DNA of 64,000 bases, taken from Holothuria scabra (lineage: Eukaryota; Echinodermata; Holothuroidea; Aspidochirotida; Holothuriidae). The stretch covers positions 27,669,318 to 27,733,317 of the forward strand of contig CM074188.1 in the NCBI GenBank assembly GCA_037179385.1. Direction: 5' to 3'. The notes under the pieces are model-generated. The model did no database searches, had not been told where the DNA came from, and saw nothing but the letters and a program-made list of their open reading frames with translations. Positions 1 to 10,584 of the stretch are shown here, piece by piece. The stretch's first letter is position 1; each line of letters opens with the position of its first letter. The position numbers and the translations under genes are program-made.

Positions 1-194
1 TGTTCCTTTCCTTGGATCCTCAGTGTTAAGGTATATGCAGTCGCTACATTGTAAATTGAAGAGGTAAGTATATCCATCCTGTCAGGCTGTCGACTTGCCA
101 AAGGATTACATATTGTAAATAGGAGGTGAGGAGGGGGATGTAGATCAATCATATCCTAGCTCCACAGTTCCACTACACTGACTACAGAAGGCCT

Positions 195-1612
195 GTATAT
201 ACAGGGAACACACCACCATTAATTTCTCCATTGACTTACACACTATTTTGCCTTCGTTAAATGCCCCCCGCAGCCCAGTCAAAGTTCACACCCCACTAAA
301 GCTACCCCTCACGTGAAAGCCAGTGAGTTGGCCAATCATGGCATCACAAATTCACCATAGCATGACCGTTTAGATTTTGAGATAAAAGGGGGTGAAGTTT
401 TGGGTCTGTCCACCCTACCCTATTAATCCGCAGGTGACGGAAAAAACGTCTTTCTCACACCAAATTTTTAAACAGTCTAAACCACCTTCAATTCTTCCCA
501 ATTTGGCAACAGTCACACATTTACACGTCCTCTTTCATATCCAAAACAAACCAACCACATCTGATTAGTTTAACTTGAGCAATACACACTTAAAGAGGAC
601 CTAAAACTGACGGTGTACTTTGGAACTACTTTTCCCAGCAAGGCCGTTCTGCTAATGGTGGTGTGCTCCCTACAGTATAGCTACAGCCAATTAGGCTACG
701 TGTTTGTTCTGAGTATCTTTATGCATTCGAGCAGTCCTGCAGTATGAGCTGCAATTATTTGCAATATTAGATTTTAATTTGTATCACATTATTAAACAGA
801 GCACTAGCCTTGCAATTTTTAGGAAAAGATTTAAAACCTGTTTTTTCACTCCTATGACTAGTGTAATTGGTATGTTGTTTTTGTAAAGCGGTTTGAACTA
901 TGCTTTCAAGCAATTGGATTTAGCGCTATATAAGGTTATCAAGCAATAGGACTTAGCACTATATAAGGTTATCGTTATTATTATAATCATGCCTTTCTAA
1001 AGTATTTTGTACTCTAAATTAACTAATTGGAATTGTTTTTGATAGATGTTGTAAACAGTAAACAGTAGTGAAGACATACATACTGTTTATATAAATGCAC
1101 ATGGCATCTTTCATATATGACACTAACTAACACTTAGGGTCTCACTACTCCATTAGAGCAGTGTCCTGCAGCGTAAAGTGCACACCCTCAAAGAAGTAGT
1201 TCTATTAACTCTGGTTAAGACCAAATATTGTCAAGATAACCTGCCAGTTGGGTGATAAAACTCCATGAATCTGAAAGAGAACTAGCCAGAGTTTGGATGT
1301 TGAAAATTTGGGCAAGATTGATGGTGATTTAGGTTGTTTTAAAAATTGCTGTCAAAAGGCGGACGTTTTTCGTTATGGTGAAGAGGTTAGGGGTGGGTGT
1401 ACCCTACAAAAACTTTAACTCCTTGTAGCTCAAAATCTAAACGGTCATGGTATGGAAATTTTGAAATGCCATGATGTGCAAACTTGTCAGCTTTCAAGTG
1501 ATGGGTGTCTTGAAGTAGCTGTGAACTTTGACAAGGCTGCAGGGGCCTCGAAGAAGAGTTAATTTAGTGTGTAAGTCAATGGGGCAATTATTGGGGGTGT
1601 GAGACCTTAGGC
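195..1612. repeat. Foldback-like element with long diverged inverted arms
   Basis: The left arm (about 200-530) and the right arm (about 1300-1610) are diverged reverse complements of each other. Matching landmarks are the block around 'gaccgtttagattttgag' near 363, read on the opposite strand as 'ctcaaaatctaaacggtc' near 1430, and 'ccattgacttacacac' near 230 against 'gtgtaagtcaatgg' near 1569. The arms are roughly 300 bp with many mismatches; about 770 bp of unrelated AT-rich sequence lies between them. I see no open reading frame or target duplication. This fits an old non-autonomous foldback or long-TIR DNA element. Confidence 0.6.
907..972. repeat. Two-copy 33-bp tandem duplication
   Basis: Units 907-939 and 940-972 both read CAAGCAAT.GGA.TTAGC.CTATATAAGGTTAT with a few substitutions. 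It lies inside the foldback element's spacer. It looks like simple slippage; the TATATAA core is not supported as a promoter. Confidence 0.75.
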
Positions 1613-2192
1613 CTACTTTTCAGTCTTCCAGCTTCTATGTCAGAACATGGTACTGTACTTCCATGATCACAATGAACACAGTATATACACACACACTACA
1701 GCCGTACAGCACACAGTAAAAACTGTTCAAAGCATGCCAGTAGTGCATGCAACTGTGGGAAGCATTGTGATTGGCTCAGTGATGAGATCATATACTCTGC
1801 ATGGCCATAATATCGGCTTGAATGGACTACTTTTGTTTTCAAAAGCTGTTGGAATCTAGGTTTGGAAAGTGCATGGACTAATGGACTTTACAGCTTTGTC
1901 TGAAAATGGAAGGAATGATAAATTAATTTGTATGTGGAAATAAAAGAACAAACTATGCATATTGAATGTGGAGCTATATTGTGACCCACAGCCGGACTAC
2001 ATTATACTGTACATTTTATCAGGGCTAAATATTTTCAGGTTTGCATCCTTTATTGTAAACATGATGTTAGGAGAAATTGAGATATGGCCATGCATTTTCT
2101 TCAGCTCTTGGACTACTTTAACTTCTGGTCAAAAAGTGATTTTACAGAGAGTATGTGCACATGTCAATGCAGGAAAACCCACATGCAATCCT
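1613..2192. other. Intergenic, no feature seen
   Basis: AT-rich sequence with only short chance frames and no recognisable repeat partner elsewhere in the window. Confidence 0.6.
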
Positions 2193-2420
2193 CATAGGGA
2201 GCATTCCCTGTGGGAATTATTCCCAGGAGGAATAATCCCCGCGGGAATTATTCCCCGTGGGAAGCATTTCCCGTGCTAAGCATTTCCCGTGTCAAACATT
2301 CCCCGTGTCAAGCATTCCCCCCTGGAAGTATTCCCCGTGGGAATTTTTCCCCATGGGAAACATTTCCCGTGTGCCAAAATCCCGTGGGAAATTCCCCATG
2401 GGATTTTTATGGGAAATTCC
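2193..2420. repeat. Degenerate short-period repeat of TTCCC/GGGAA palindromes
   Basis: About a dozen TTCCC or GGGAA blocks alternate at 10-20 bp spacing, often as TTCCC-N-N-GGGAA palindromes (for example 2329-2343 and 2347-2359), mixed with 'catttcccgtg' units at 2265-2315. The array gives small overlapping frames on both strands that are by-products of the repeat. Several blocks match the loose NF-kappaB form (GGGAAATTCC near 2387 and 2411). Confidence 0.7.
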
Positions 2421-2445
2421 ACAGGTTTTTTTTTGTAAGGGCAGC

Positions 2446-3917
2446 CAAAAACACCCCGTAGTATAAGAGTAGCCCATGTACATAACGTACCATAGCCCAC
2501 AATGCCCTACCTCGATCGTCCCTTCGAAGATCCCTGAAGGAAGGGTACTTTCTTATGTAATCTACTCCACTCGGAAATTGGTTGTGAAATCATGCTTACT
2601 TTTACATTTCTAGGTCTATAGCCGAAATGTAGCCAGTGTTATTTTTAACTTTCATTCTCATTGCACTGTACATGCATGACATCTAAAGTTGGCTAAACAA
2701 ACATGGCATAGTGCTCGTGTTTGAAGTTCATCACTCAAAAAAGTTTAACGAAACAGATTTCATAAGTTGTTGTTGTTGTTGTTGAGGCCTGATAAAGATC
2801 AAGAGAAATTATAATTAGATGTATATTTCCGTTGCTAGGAGGCCCAAAAGATGTCCACTGAAATGGTCGAGTGACAGAATTGTGAAAGCTGACGAGATCG
2901 AAGCTGCGAATGGCGAGAAACTTGTTTATTAAAAGTTCACGCTTAGGCGCGATAGTGCAACTTGATTCAGGCCGTAAAGCTCTGGTTGGATTGACTTACC
3001 GTGGTCGGTCGGTGATCACTGTGCATCATGCAAGTCTACGCTGTTGAACGACTCAATTCTGAATGCTCGCCAATCGTCTGTAAGTTATTTTATATAGAAA
3101 AAATAGTGGACTTAAATATTCGAAGACGGTTTGTTGTAGAGGGTCACTGTAGAATAAATATATTTTCACGGTGGTTGTACATGTAGTTCTAGTCTAACTT
3201 GCAGTATCGGCGCCGTTGAACTTGGTCAGCTAACTGGCCACCGTTCACCTGGTACATTCATTTACCCAGGCTCTGTGAGCGTATAGCATTGGATACAATG
3301 GCTCGGACAATCAATAAGCGTTGTACTCTGTCTACGTGCCATACATTTTGTGTGAATTGACCGACTCAAGATAAACTATATACGTGCAAACGTGGGTATA
3401 GTTACTTCGTAGCTTATATGGAGATGTCTATTATTTTCACATTTAGTTTATTTGCAAAATCATCGCTTAATTAGCATGGATATCATATGTTTTAAGAGAA
3501 ATTTGGCAAAACTAAAGTTCTGTCATTAAATATTGCAACAACTCTTTTTTGTCAGTTTCTCTCATTGAAAGTGTACAGGACTGCGTAGAGACGTGTTAAC
3601 TGAACGAAGTCCGTGCACTCTGAATACCACGTGACCTTCGTTTTTCGAGAACAATAACATCACTTCGAGACTGACAATAGCTTGCCCGACCATCCGCCCT
3701 CTGTAGACCATTATGTAGGCTTGACTAGCCTACATAGTTTTAGGTTACATACATTAAACAACAGTTTAATTATAGTAAACATACTGGCCCAACTACTTCA
3801 AAACGGTGCCTGACGTTTTAAGCAGTTAATGCATACGACTGCAATTTTCCCCGTAACTGTCCAACTTAAAATGTAAATGTATTTGGTTGACCGCAATGTT
3901 GGGAGGATAATGAAACG
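2446..3917. repeat. 1.5 kb dispersed duplicate, copy A
   Basis: This block matches 51088-52888 in the same orientation from 'caaaaacaccccgtag' to 'gaccgcaatgttg', with moderate divergence and small indels, including a (GTT)n run at 2766-2784. Copy B carries a large (TA)n and palindrome insertion that this copy lacks (about 3155-3165 here reads only 'aataaatatatttt'). No open frame and no terminal inverted repeats were found, so it may be a low-copy transposon of unknown class or a segmental duplication. Confidence 0.8.
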
Positions 3918-4045
3918 TAAGGGTGAAGTAGACTTAGGGGCCTACTTCATTACGCTACGTGGGCTTCCTAAAACTTTGTACGACCATAGTGACTAATAAA
4001 TATTGTTTAATAAACTCGTCTGATGAACCGTCACACTCGTTTGCT

Positions 4046-4077
4046 GATTCCTTGCCATAGGCAGGCAAGGAATCTAT
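4046..4077. repeat. Left end of the 'ggcaaggaatc' minisatellite element
   Basis: The sequence 'ggcaggcaaggaatctat' at 4060-4077 is the same start found at 46205-46222. Here the element is split from its continuation at 5605 by the insertion at 4078-5604. In the uninterrupted copy the text runs on directly into 'gcgatggtgatgtcgtg'. Confidence 0.7.
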
Positions 4078-5604
4078 AGGTGCGTTCGACTCGTCTACTC
4101 GAGTTGCAACTCGAGTAATTATGACCTTATAGTGACACTTAACTACGCATGCGTGCTGAGTAGACAACGCGAACGGCAAATGAGTAAATACGTCAGATAG
4201 TGCAGATCACGTGGCTATCACTTGCTCGACTTAGCGTAGCACTTAGCATGACAACCAGTAGGCCTGCATTGTACAATCTTTCGAAACGCATTAAAGATGT
4301 CAAGTTTGGACACTGTCCAATTTGAGTATAGGCCCTATAAGGGCTAAAAATGAAGGAGGGACAACAAGCAATCATTGACGTCCCCAGAATGTCAAAATTT
4401 GGGGCGGCAAACTAAGGGTAACAGATTATGTTGGAAAGCAAAATTCATCGCTTAACCGAGCTCGAAGCGGGCGAGGGTAGGGTGCTCTGAGGTTTTAGTA
4501 TATCTTTGGATGAAAAATTACGTCTCTGGAGAGGTAAAGTATTTACTTTTTTTGGTTAAACCAACTCCTAACTGACAAGCTAAGTTGGGGGGTTGGACAA
4601 GTGGGGCAGGCCGAAATCTGGGGAGGGGAAATTCCACGTAGCACCACCATTGCAAGCAAGTTAGGTGAGCCACAACTGGAAAAAGGCTGTGGCCAGCTCG
4701 ACTAGAACCAATTGGTTGGAAATTGGGCCTTAAAACAACAAGTACATATATAGGGTCTAACTGCAGCCTAAATTTAATTGCACACTCAGGACTGTCGGAA
4801 GCATCATACTGGGGCTGTTGCTTCCAATAATTCTGTCATGCATTTTGAAATGTAATGAAAACGTCAAAGAATCAATATATGCCAACATTTTTACTTTTTA
4901 GGACCTTTTCCTGCAATCTGGAAGGCTTTTGTAATAACCCAGCCCATGATTGCACATAGAGTATCTGCACTAAGTCTGTACCCGTCTTTTCAATGTACTC
5001 AAGTCAGCTCCCTGCCTCAACCCAATCCAAAAATACCTTCCGACGGCACTGTTACGGTAATAACTTGCGAACCTGCTAATATTAAGCCTACTTGTTCTAC
5101 AAACATAAATATACAAACAGCTGCACACAAAATGAGCTGTAAAGCTGCCTTCGAAGTTGTTATAGGAGTCTGAAAAAGGTAATGTACTGTAGGCCTATAT
5201 GCTTTAGGCTAAAGCCTATACTTTCTATAGCAGCGAATAGTGTGGCCACGTGTTTTTCTTCGCGCCTTGATTATGGCTTGAAACAGAAGGAATAATGTGC
5301 TTCGGTATGCCAATTTCACCAATCTGTACCGTTACAAATAAATGACAATATAAGGTTCCGGCAGATTATCCCTCCTGTGCCTGTTTTAAGACAACTTTCA
5401 CATCTTTTTCGAAGGAAGAGTTACGTTACGGGTTGCCATTTTGCATGACGTAGGTTAAGTTGCGTCAGAGGCTACACAAGTAACCGGCTCCCGGGGCCGG
5501 TTACTTTTTCTTAACTCGAGTTGTGACGTTTTGGTGACGTTTCGTCCAGTCGAACGCTTATCAGCTTAACACGAGTTACTCGAGTAAACGAGTCGAACGC
5601 ACCT
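4078..5604. mobile_element. DNA transposon (non-autonomous) with GGTGCGTTCGACTCG inverted ends and 3-bp target duplication
   Basis: The left end reads AGGTGCGTTCGACTCGT from 4078 and the right end is its reverse complement, ending at 5604. TIR similarity continues for about 30 bp through a TACTCGAGT core. Flanking TAT (4075-4077 and 5605-5607) fits a 3-bp duplication; the uninterrupted homologue at 46220 has a single TAT. A 3-bp duplication is typical of PIF/Harbinger elements, so that is the likely class. No transposase frame is visible. A related 266-bp derivative is at 15672-15937. A SINE fragment is nested at about 4653-4740. Confidence 0.75.
4653..4740 (+). repeat. Fragment of tRNA-derived SINE (3' half)
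   Basis: 'caactggaaaaaggctgtgg' followed by 'gccagctcga.tagaacca..' and 'ggttggaaattgggcc' matches the 3' body of the SINE copies at 18472-18688 and 49051-49292. The tRNA-like head is missing. Confidence 0.65.
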
Positions 5605-6557
5605 TATGTGATGGTGATGTCGTGTGTGTGTGTAAATGTGTGTGTGTGTGCGTTTGTGACACTTGCTTGTTAACACGATATCTTAAGATAGGAATGTCCG
5701 ACACTTTTCATACTCGGTAAATAGATTTGTCATGTTGAGAAAAAGAACCCTATTGTTTTTGGTAAAGGTCAAAGGTCATTTGAGGTCACCAGCGGTAAAA
5801 TTGCGAAAATGCCGAAAATGGCTTGTAAACACGATATCTTCAGATAGGATTGCCCGACAATTTTCATACTTGGTATTTAGATTTGTCATGTTGAGAGGAA
5901 GAACCCTTTTTTTGGTAGAGGTCAAAGGTCATTTGAGGTCACCAGCGGTACAATTGCGAAAATGCCGAAAATGGCTTGTAAACACGATATCTTCAGATAG
6001 GATTGCCCGACAATTTTCATACTTGGTATATAGATTTGTCATGTTGAGAGAAAGAAGCCTATCGTTTTTGGTAGAAGTCAAAGGTCATTTGAGGTCACCA
6101 GCGGTAAAATTGCGAAAACACCGAAAATGGCTTTTAAACATGATTTCTTCAGATAGGAGTGACCAACACTTCTCATGCTTGGTATATAGGTTTGTCATGT
6201 TGAGAGGAAAAAGCCAATTGTTTTTGGTTGAGGTCAAAGGTCATTTGAGGTCACTAGCAGTAAAAATACAACAAAAAAAAAAAAACACAGAAATTGGCTT
6301 GTACAGTAAACATGATATCTTCAGATAGGAGTGACCGATACTCTTTATATTTGGTACATAGATTTGTCATGTTGAAAGAAAGAAAGAAGCCTATTGCTTT
6401 TGGTAGAGGTCAAAGGTCATTTGAGGTCACCAGCGGTAAAATTGTGAAAATTCTGTGCCCAAAATGTAAAGAAAAACCTATCAAACACTGTCAATTTGAA
6501 AGCAGGTAAGGCATTTGATGGCAAGGAATCACTAAGCCTTTTGGCTTCCTGGGTTTG
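5605..6557 (+). repeat. Minisatellite of about 155-bp units carrying DR1 (AGGTCA-A-AGGTCA) motifs
   Basis: After a (TG)n tract (about 5616-5656), five related units follow, each with 'acacgatatcttcagatagg', then 'tagatttgtcatgttgagag', then a GGTCAAAGGTCATTTGAGGTCA-type block. Exact or near DR1 sites lie at 5766-5778, 5919-5931, 6075-6087, 6231-6243 and 6407-6419. The end, 'ggcaaggaatcactaagcc' near 6520, matches 46552-46575. The 198- and 71-residue frames here are translations of the repeat, not genes. Confidence 0.85.
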
Positions 6558-6559
6558 AT

Positions 6560-7213
6560 TTATGGACGATTAATTGAAAAAGAGTTTCTGCATGGATATT
6601 CCCCCAAACTGTTCAATCATTTCGTGTAACAATTAGCAGGCAGACGTACTCAAATACTACGGCCCACAGATATAATTGGTGAAATCAAATTCCAAACTTA
6701 TGTAGAACACATTGAAATTCAATTGGATACGTACATATAGTTTGGAACAATATTGTTTGAAACAAGAACAAACTATCAACAATATCAAAGGAGCAACACT
6801 ACAACCATTGTTTTATGGTTGCAGTAAACAAGTCATAGTTTTCCCACACCTTTACCCAATGCTGTAAGCCAAACTATAACGAAATGGACTTTGGTCTGTC
6901 TGTTAATTGCAATGATAGTCCACGTCAGAGTTTGCACCGGGTAGGAAATTCGTACCCGGGTACCGGAACCGTATTACCCGTCGGGTACCCAAGTACCCCA
7001 TCGTAAACCTTGCAATATCTTTTGTTTTAACATATTTCTTTGTAAAATGTCAAAAGGAATTTTATGGAAATTTTTTATTTGGTCCTGGGAAATTCTTGGA
7101 AAACACGTGGTGACCTCGCAGTGAGTACAGTACAGGAACACTAGTTTATTTTCACACATTATAATTTTTCCTATTTGTTGAGTGACCAAATTCAATACAC
7201 ATTGTGTTTCTTC
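6560..7213. other. Intergenic, no feature seen
   Basis: No coding signal. A GTACCC-rich patch at about 6946-6998 ('gtacccgggtacc' and relatives) is a small local palindrome cluster. Confidence 0.5.
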
Positions 7214-7378
7214 AAAAAGATGTTGTAAGAGAAAGGAGTCATGTCCAAGTTTATGAAAACAGTTTCAGCACAGAGCAAACAAAATCACTCAATGTCAGAA
7301 AGATGTTATAAGAGAAAGGTGTCATGTCCAAGTTATGAAAACAGTTTTATCATGGAGCAAACATAAGCACACAATGTC
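7214..7378. repeat. Two-copy tandem duplication of about 84 bp
   Basis: 'agatgttgtaagagaaagg' starts a unit at 7218 and recurs as 'agatgttataagagaaagg' at 7301. Both units run through 'catgtccaagtt', 'tatgaaaacagttt' and 'gagcaaac' to 'caatgtca'. Confidence 0.8.
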
Positions 7379-7750
7379 AAACACGACATGGCAATCCTAT
7401 AGTAATCCTCTTTAAAGTGAAATGAACAAATTGTCTTATTTTTTGCTTGAAATTAATGTTTTCAGAAGGAAATCAAATCCATGAGTTTCATTTTTCTCAA
7501 TCTTTCATTTATACTTCATTCCTCTGTTCAACACCGTAAAAACTGGATTCAAGTAAAACCGGTCTTGTAGAAAATACCCTTTCTAAAAATTAATTTTATT
7601 GAAAATGCAGTTTTTTGAAAACCCTTGAAAAATAAAGCTCTTTTTTGCATGAAGTAGTTCGAAATCTGCGAAAATTGGCTTGAGATTATGAGTACAAATA
7701 GTGTCTCTCTGCTGGTCCTTCTATGCCTCCTATTACCACTGCATTCTATA
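7379..7750. other. Intergenic, no feature seen
   Basis: AT-rich DNA; no repeat partner or coding signal recognised. Confidence 0.5.
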
Positions 7751-7964
7751 GAGGCTTTGCAATTGCGTCACGGAACCGCCATGCTGGAGGACATTCATGC
7801 CAAATACACGTGGCTTTGTGCCGAACGCACTGCACAGTATGCACTGTGATATGCACGGTGTGTACAAATTCAACGAGCAAGCGCGTCCTTTATGGTTAAC
7901 TACGTGGTTACATGTACTCCAACATGGCCGCCGGAGAGTATTATGACGTCATGTTAAAAGCCTC
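7751..7964. mobile_element. Short inverted-repeat element, GAGGCTTT family, copy 1
   Basis: It begins GAGGCTTTGCAATTGCGTCA and ends with the inverted TGACGTCATGTTAAAAGCCTC. It is closely related over its whole length to 45024-45235, including 'aacatggccgccggagagta'. TA-rich flanks (TATA before, TATT after) suggest TA-type targeting. It is too short to code for a transposase. Confidence 0.8.
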
Positions 7965-8200
7965 TATTGGTGTGTTGACAATTACTGTCAAGTTACATTA
8001 GGTTTTACAACTTAGTTTTAAACCAAATGGTTTATTTCAGGCCGGTCACAGCCTCTGATGCAATTGCTGTCAAGCAAAGTTGTTAGCGCAGTTGATGGGT
8101 TAGTTAGTTAGACAGATGAGATTTAACGACACCCCAACACGAATGTGGTAAATAATGTCAGTCAACTTGATAAAAAGTTCTGTTCTATTTTTTTTTCAAG

Positions 8201-8281
8201 TTTGGTTTTCCTTTAGTTGTCTTTTATGACAGGCAGGAAATACTGTGGGCATAATCTACAACCCCCAACCCATAGGGGGTA
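8201..8281 (+). repeat. Conserved 80-bp repeat module, copy 1
   Basis: 'tatgacaggcaggaaatact' and the following GTGGGCATAATCTACAACCC segment match 26501-26580 at about 80%. Such a short, strongly conserved block between diverged flanks resembles the conserved central domain of invertebrate SINEs, but that comparison is from memory. Confidence 0.55.
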
Positions 8282-8419
8282 GAATTTCTGGGGGTCAGCA
8301 TGCATCCTGTTTTGTGAACATTTAAGAGAAAAGGGATTGGAGTGCTGTCCCTGGATCCCTCCCATAGAATGCTGATGGTGCACCTGATGGGCCGCCATTG
8401 TGTGATGCTCATCATAAGC

Positions 8420-8555
8420 AATGGAGTAGGAAAAACAAGCCAGTGAGCTGCAATTGAAAAAGGGGCCCTGGCCAGCCTGTCTTGAACTAATTGGTTTATA
8501 GAGACTGAGCTGTAGAACCCAGACTAACTAAACAAGCTAACTAACTAATTTATGG
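8420..8555 (+). repeat. tRNA-derived SINE fragment (3' half)
   Basis: 'gcaatggagtaggaaaaaca' through 'agccagtgagc', 'ctggccagcctgtcttgaac' and a 3' tail of ctaac repeats (8522-8550) matches the body and tail of the SINE at 49051-49292. With the module at 8201 it could be one composite SINE, but the sequence between is not shared with the other copies. Confidence 0.7.
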
Positions 8556-9246
8556 GCACACAGTGGTTCATCTGCTACCTGTTCTTTTTTCTGATATGAA
8601 AATGTTGGCAAGTACCAACAGTAGCACACTCAATAACCTTTTTCTACAGGAAGTGGATGATTTATGATTGTTATCTCATTGCTTAGGTTTTGATTCATTT
8701 CAGGTTTGGAATAAATTCTCACAGAGGAGGAAATTGGTGAATATGAACCCAAGTAAACAGAACCTCCTGACAGTAAATACTTTTTACAGACCTGTCTTTG
8801 ATAGTGTCCTCTGTCTCCAAAATGACTGTATGGTGCTAGTTGAAGATACATTTTCAGGGATTTCCTTTTTTTTTTATTGCAGAAATTGTCTCATTTTATG
8901 TCGAGTGTATTTTTTAATCTCATAGATTCTTAAAAGTTAAGTTCTCCAAGAAGGACAGACGTTTATTTCTATGAGTAGGGACTCTTCAATGTTGGGGGAA
9001 TCTGGTAACAGTTTTACTTTTCTTTGCACTGTGGTTCCAATCATTTTCATGAATGGTGTAATACCGTATCTGTTTCATGATTTGATGGCTTGTGCAAACA
9101 GAGAGAGAGACAGGAAAGTGGTATGGAGTGTTTCAGGTGACGTCTTAATCGGTTTGCCACATCTGGGAAAAAAATCAACAGTCATCAATCAGTTGTTATA
9201 TCAGCTGCTTCTCAGCTAGCTATATGTACCGCACATTTTTTCAGTG
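8556..9246. other. Intergenic, no feature seen
   Basis: Short overlapping frames on both strands lack splice context or family resemblance. Confidence 0.5.
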
Positions 9247-9295
9247 GCCTACCCCTTTCTTAATTGACAGTCTGTCAATTAAGAAAGAGGTGGGC
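9247..9295. repeat. Short inverted repeat (hairpin)
   Basis: 'cccctttcttaattgacag' is followed almost immediately by 'ctgtcaattaagaaagaggt', giving arms of about 24 bp with two mismatches and a one-base centre. It could be the core of a small palindromic element; no terminator role is implied in a eukaryote. Confidence 0.75.
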
Positions 9296-9974
9296 TTTGT
9301 GAGGTCATTGAAAGCACTCTAGAGGTTAATAGGGTCAGTCCAGTGATGGTCAGACATGTTAGCTCTAATAAAGGGTTATTTCTAATCCTTTTGTTTCCAT
9401 GTCAGTGGGATGGTTGTGTACTAAAATACCCTTTTAAAAGGAGGAACCAGCCCCCAGAACTAGTTAAATCTTGCTACATCGTACAATTTCTTGTGATATT
9501 TTATTTTCCAAGCATTTTCCTGATATTTCAAGACTTAAATGTTGCATATTCTAGTAAACCCATCAGTTTACTTATAGTAAATTTCACAGTCAACGAGGAA
9601 ATTTGGAAAAACAGTTGGGGTGAAAGTACTTACCCTTTACTCCAGTGAATGTAAGGAGTGATCAGAGGATTAAGGCTGATAACCCCCAGCTAATGGCCAA
9701 CTTAATCATACCGCTTGGATTACATTATAGAGGTTTGTATATGAAATTTTGTCATTTCTTTGAGAGGAATTGAATACATTCTTCTGCTTTAAGCAAAATG
9801 GTAAATAGGTATGAAGTTTATACCATGTATGTGCTTGTGTTTTCAGTTCTAACTTTTCCACATTGATAACATTCCAGATTTTAAATGGTGAGAATTGACC
9901 CAATAGCTAATGCTCTCAAGACCTTTGCCTTTAATTTACAGTCATATAGTGGTTTTATATTAGATTATGAATAC
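9296..9974. other. Intergenic, no feature seen
   Basis: No coding signal with family resemblance and no repeat partner. Confidence 0.5.
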
Positions 9975-9978
9975 TTAA

Positions 9979-10271
9979 AGGCAGTTATTCATCACCCCAG
10001 ACAGTTCCGATTCTCCTAACCTACTTACTTAAGCCCCTCCCACAACTGTCTAAAACTCATCCTCATCCAAACACAATCCCAAATTCTTCAGGGTGAGTAT
10101 ACAAGACCCTATTGTGTGATGAAACCACTCTATGCGCAGTACGTGGCCTTGATACATGAGCCATAATACTCTACATTTTTGGAATCTGTTGTCAATCAAA
10201 GATTTGTGCCAATTGAGAATTTCTGTAGACTCACTGTAAAAATTGTAGTTTGGGGTTAAAATTGACTGCCT
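9979..10271 (+). mobile_element. TTAA-flanked short DNA element (family M1)
   Basis: It starts AGGCAGTTATTCATCACCCC after TTAA (9975-9978), and ends in inverted form, GTAGTTTGGGGTTAAAATTG then ACTGCCT, followed by TTGA (a decayed TTAA). Internal landmarks shared with all copies are 'cctcccacaa', 'catcctcatcca', 'cagggtgagtata' and 'caattgagaatttc'. The roughly 25-bp TIRs and TTAA duplication place it with piggyBac or Kolobok-type derivatives. Confidence 0.85.
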
Positions 10272-10374
10272 TTGAGTGAAAATCATCAATCATCATCATC
10301 AATCATCATAAAAATTTGAGCTTGTGTGGGCAGATGAAAGATTCTGTTTGTTGTTTAAAAGTTCACTCCGTTGG

Positions 10375-10580
10375 CAAGATCAATCTCAGTTCATTGCTTC
10401 ATAGTGAGCATCACAAGACCCAAATGTGTAATCAAATTACTCTTGATATGTTATATGCTCTGTAATATGAGCTTCAGTACTCTGCATTTTTGAACTCACT
10501 GTCAGTCAGAGAGCTATGCTAATAACAAATTTTTGTGGACTACTACAAAAATTGTAGTTTGGGGTGAGAGGTCTAGAACT
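10375..10580 (+). mobile_element. M1 element, 5'-truncated
   Basis: Begins inside the element at 'caatctcagttcattgcttc' and runs to the M1 right end 'gtagtttggggtgagagg', followed by TTAA at 10581-10584. It lies only about 100 bp from the preceding copy in the same orientation. Confidence 0.8.
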
Positions 10581-10584
10581 TTAA

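Noticed and set aside
5732..6328. 198-residue open frame with repeated LVEVKGHLRSPAV-like text
   Set aside because: It is the translation of a tandem minisatellite whose unit happens to lack stops; no start or splice context, and the protein repeat mirrors the DNA repeat.
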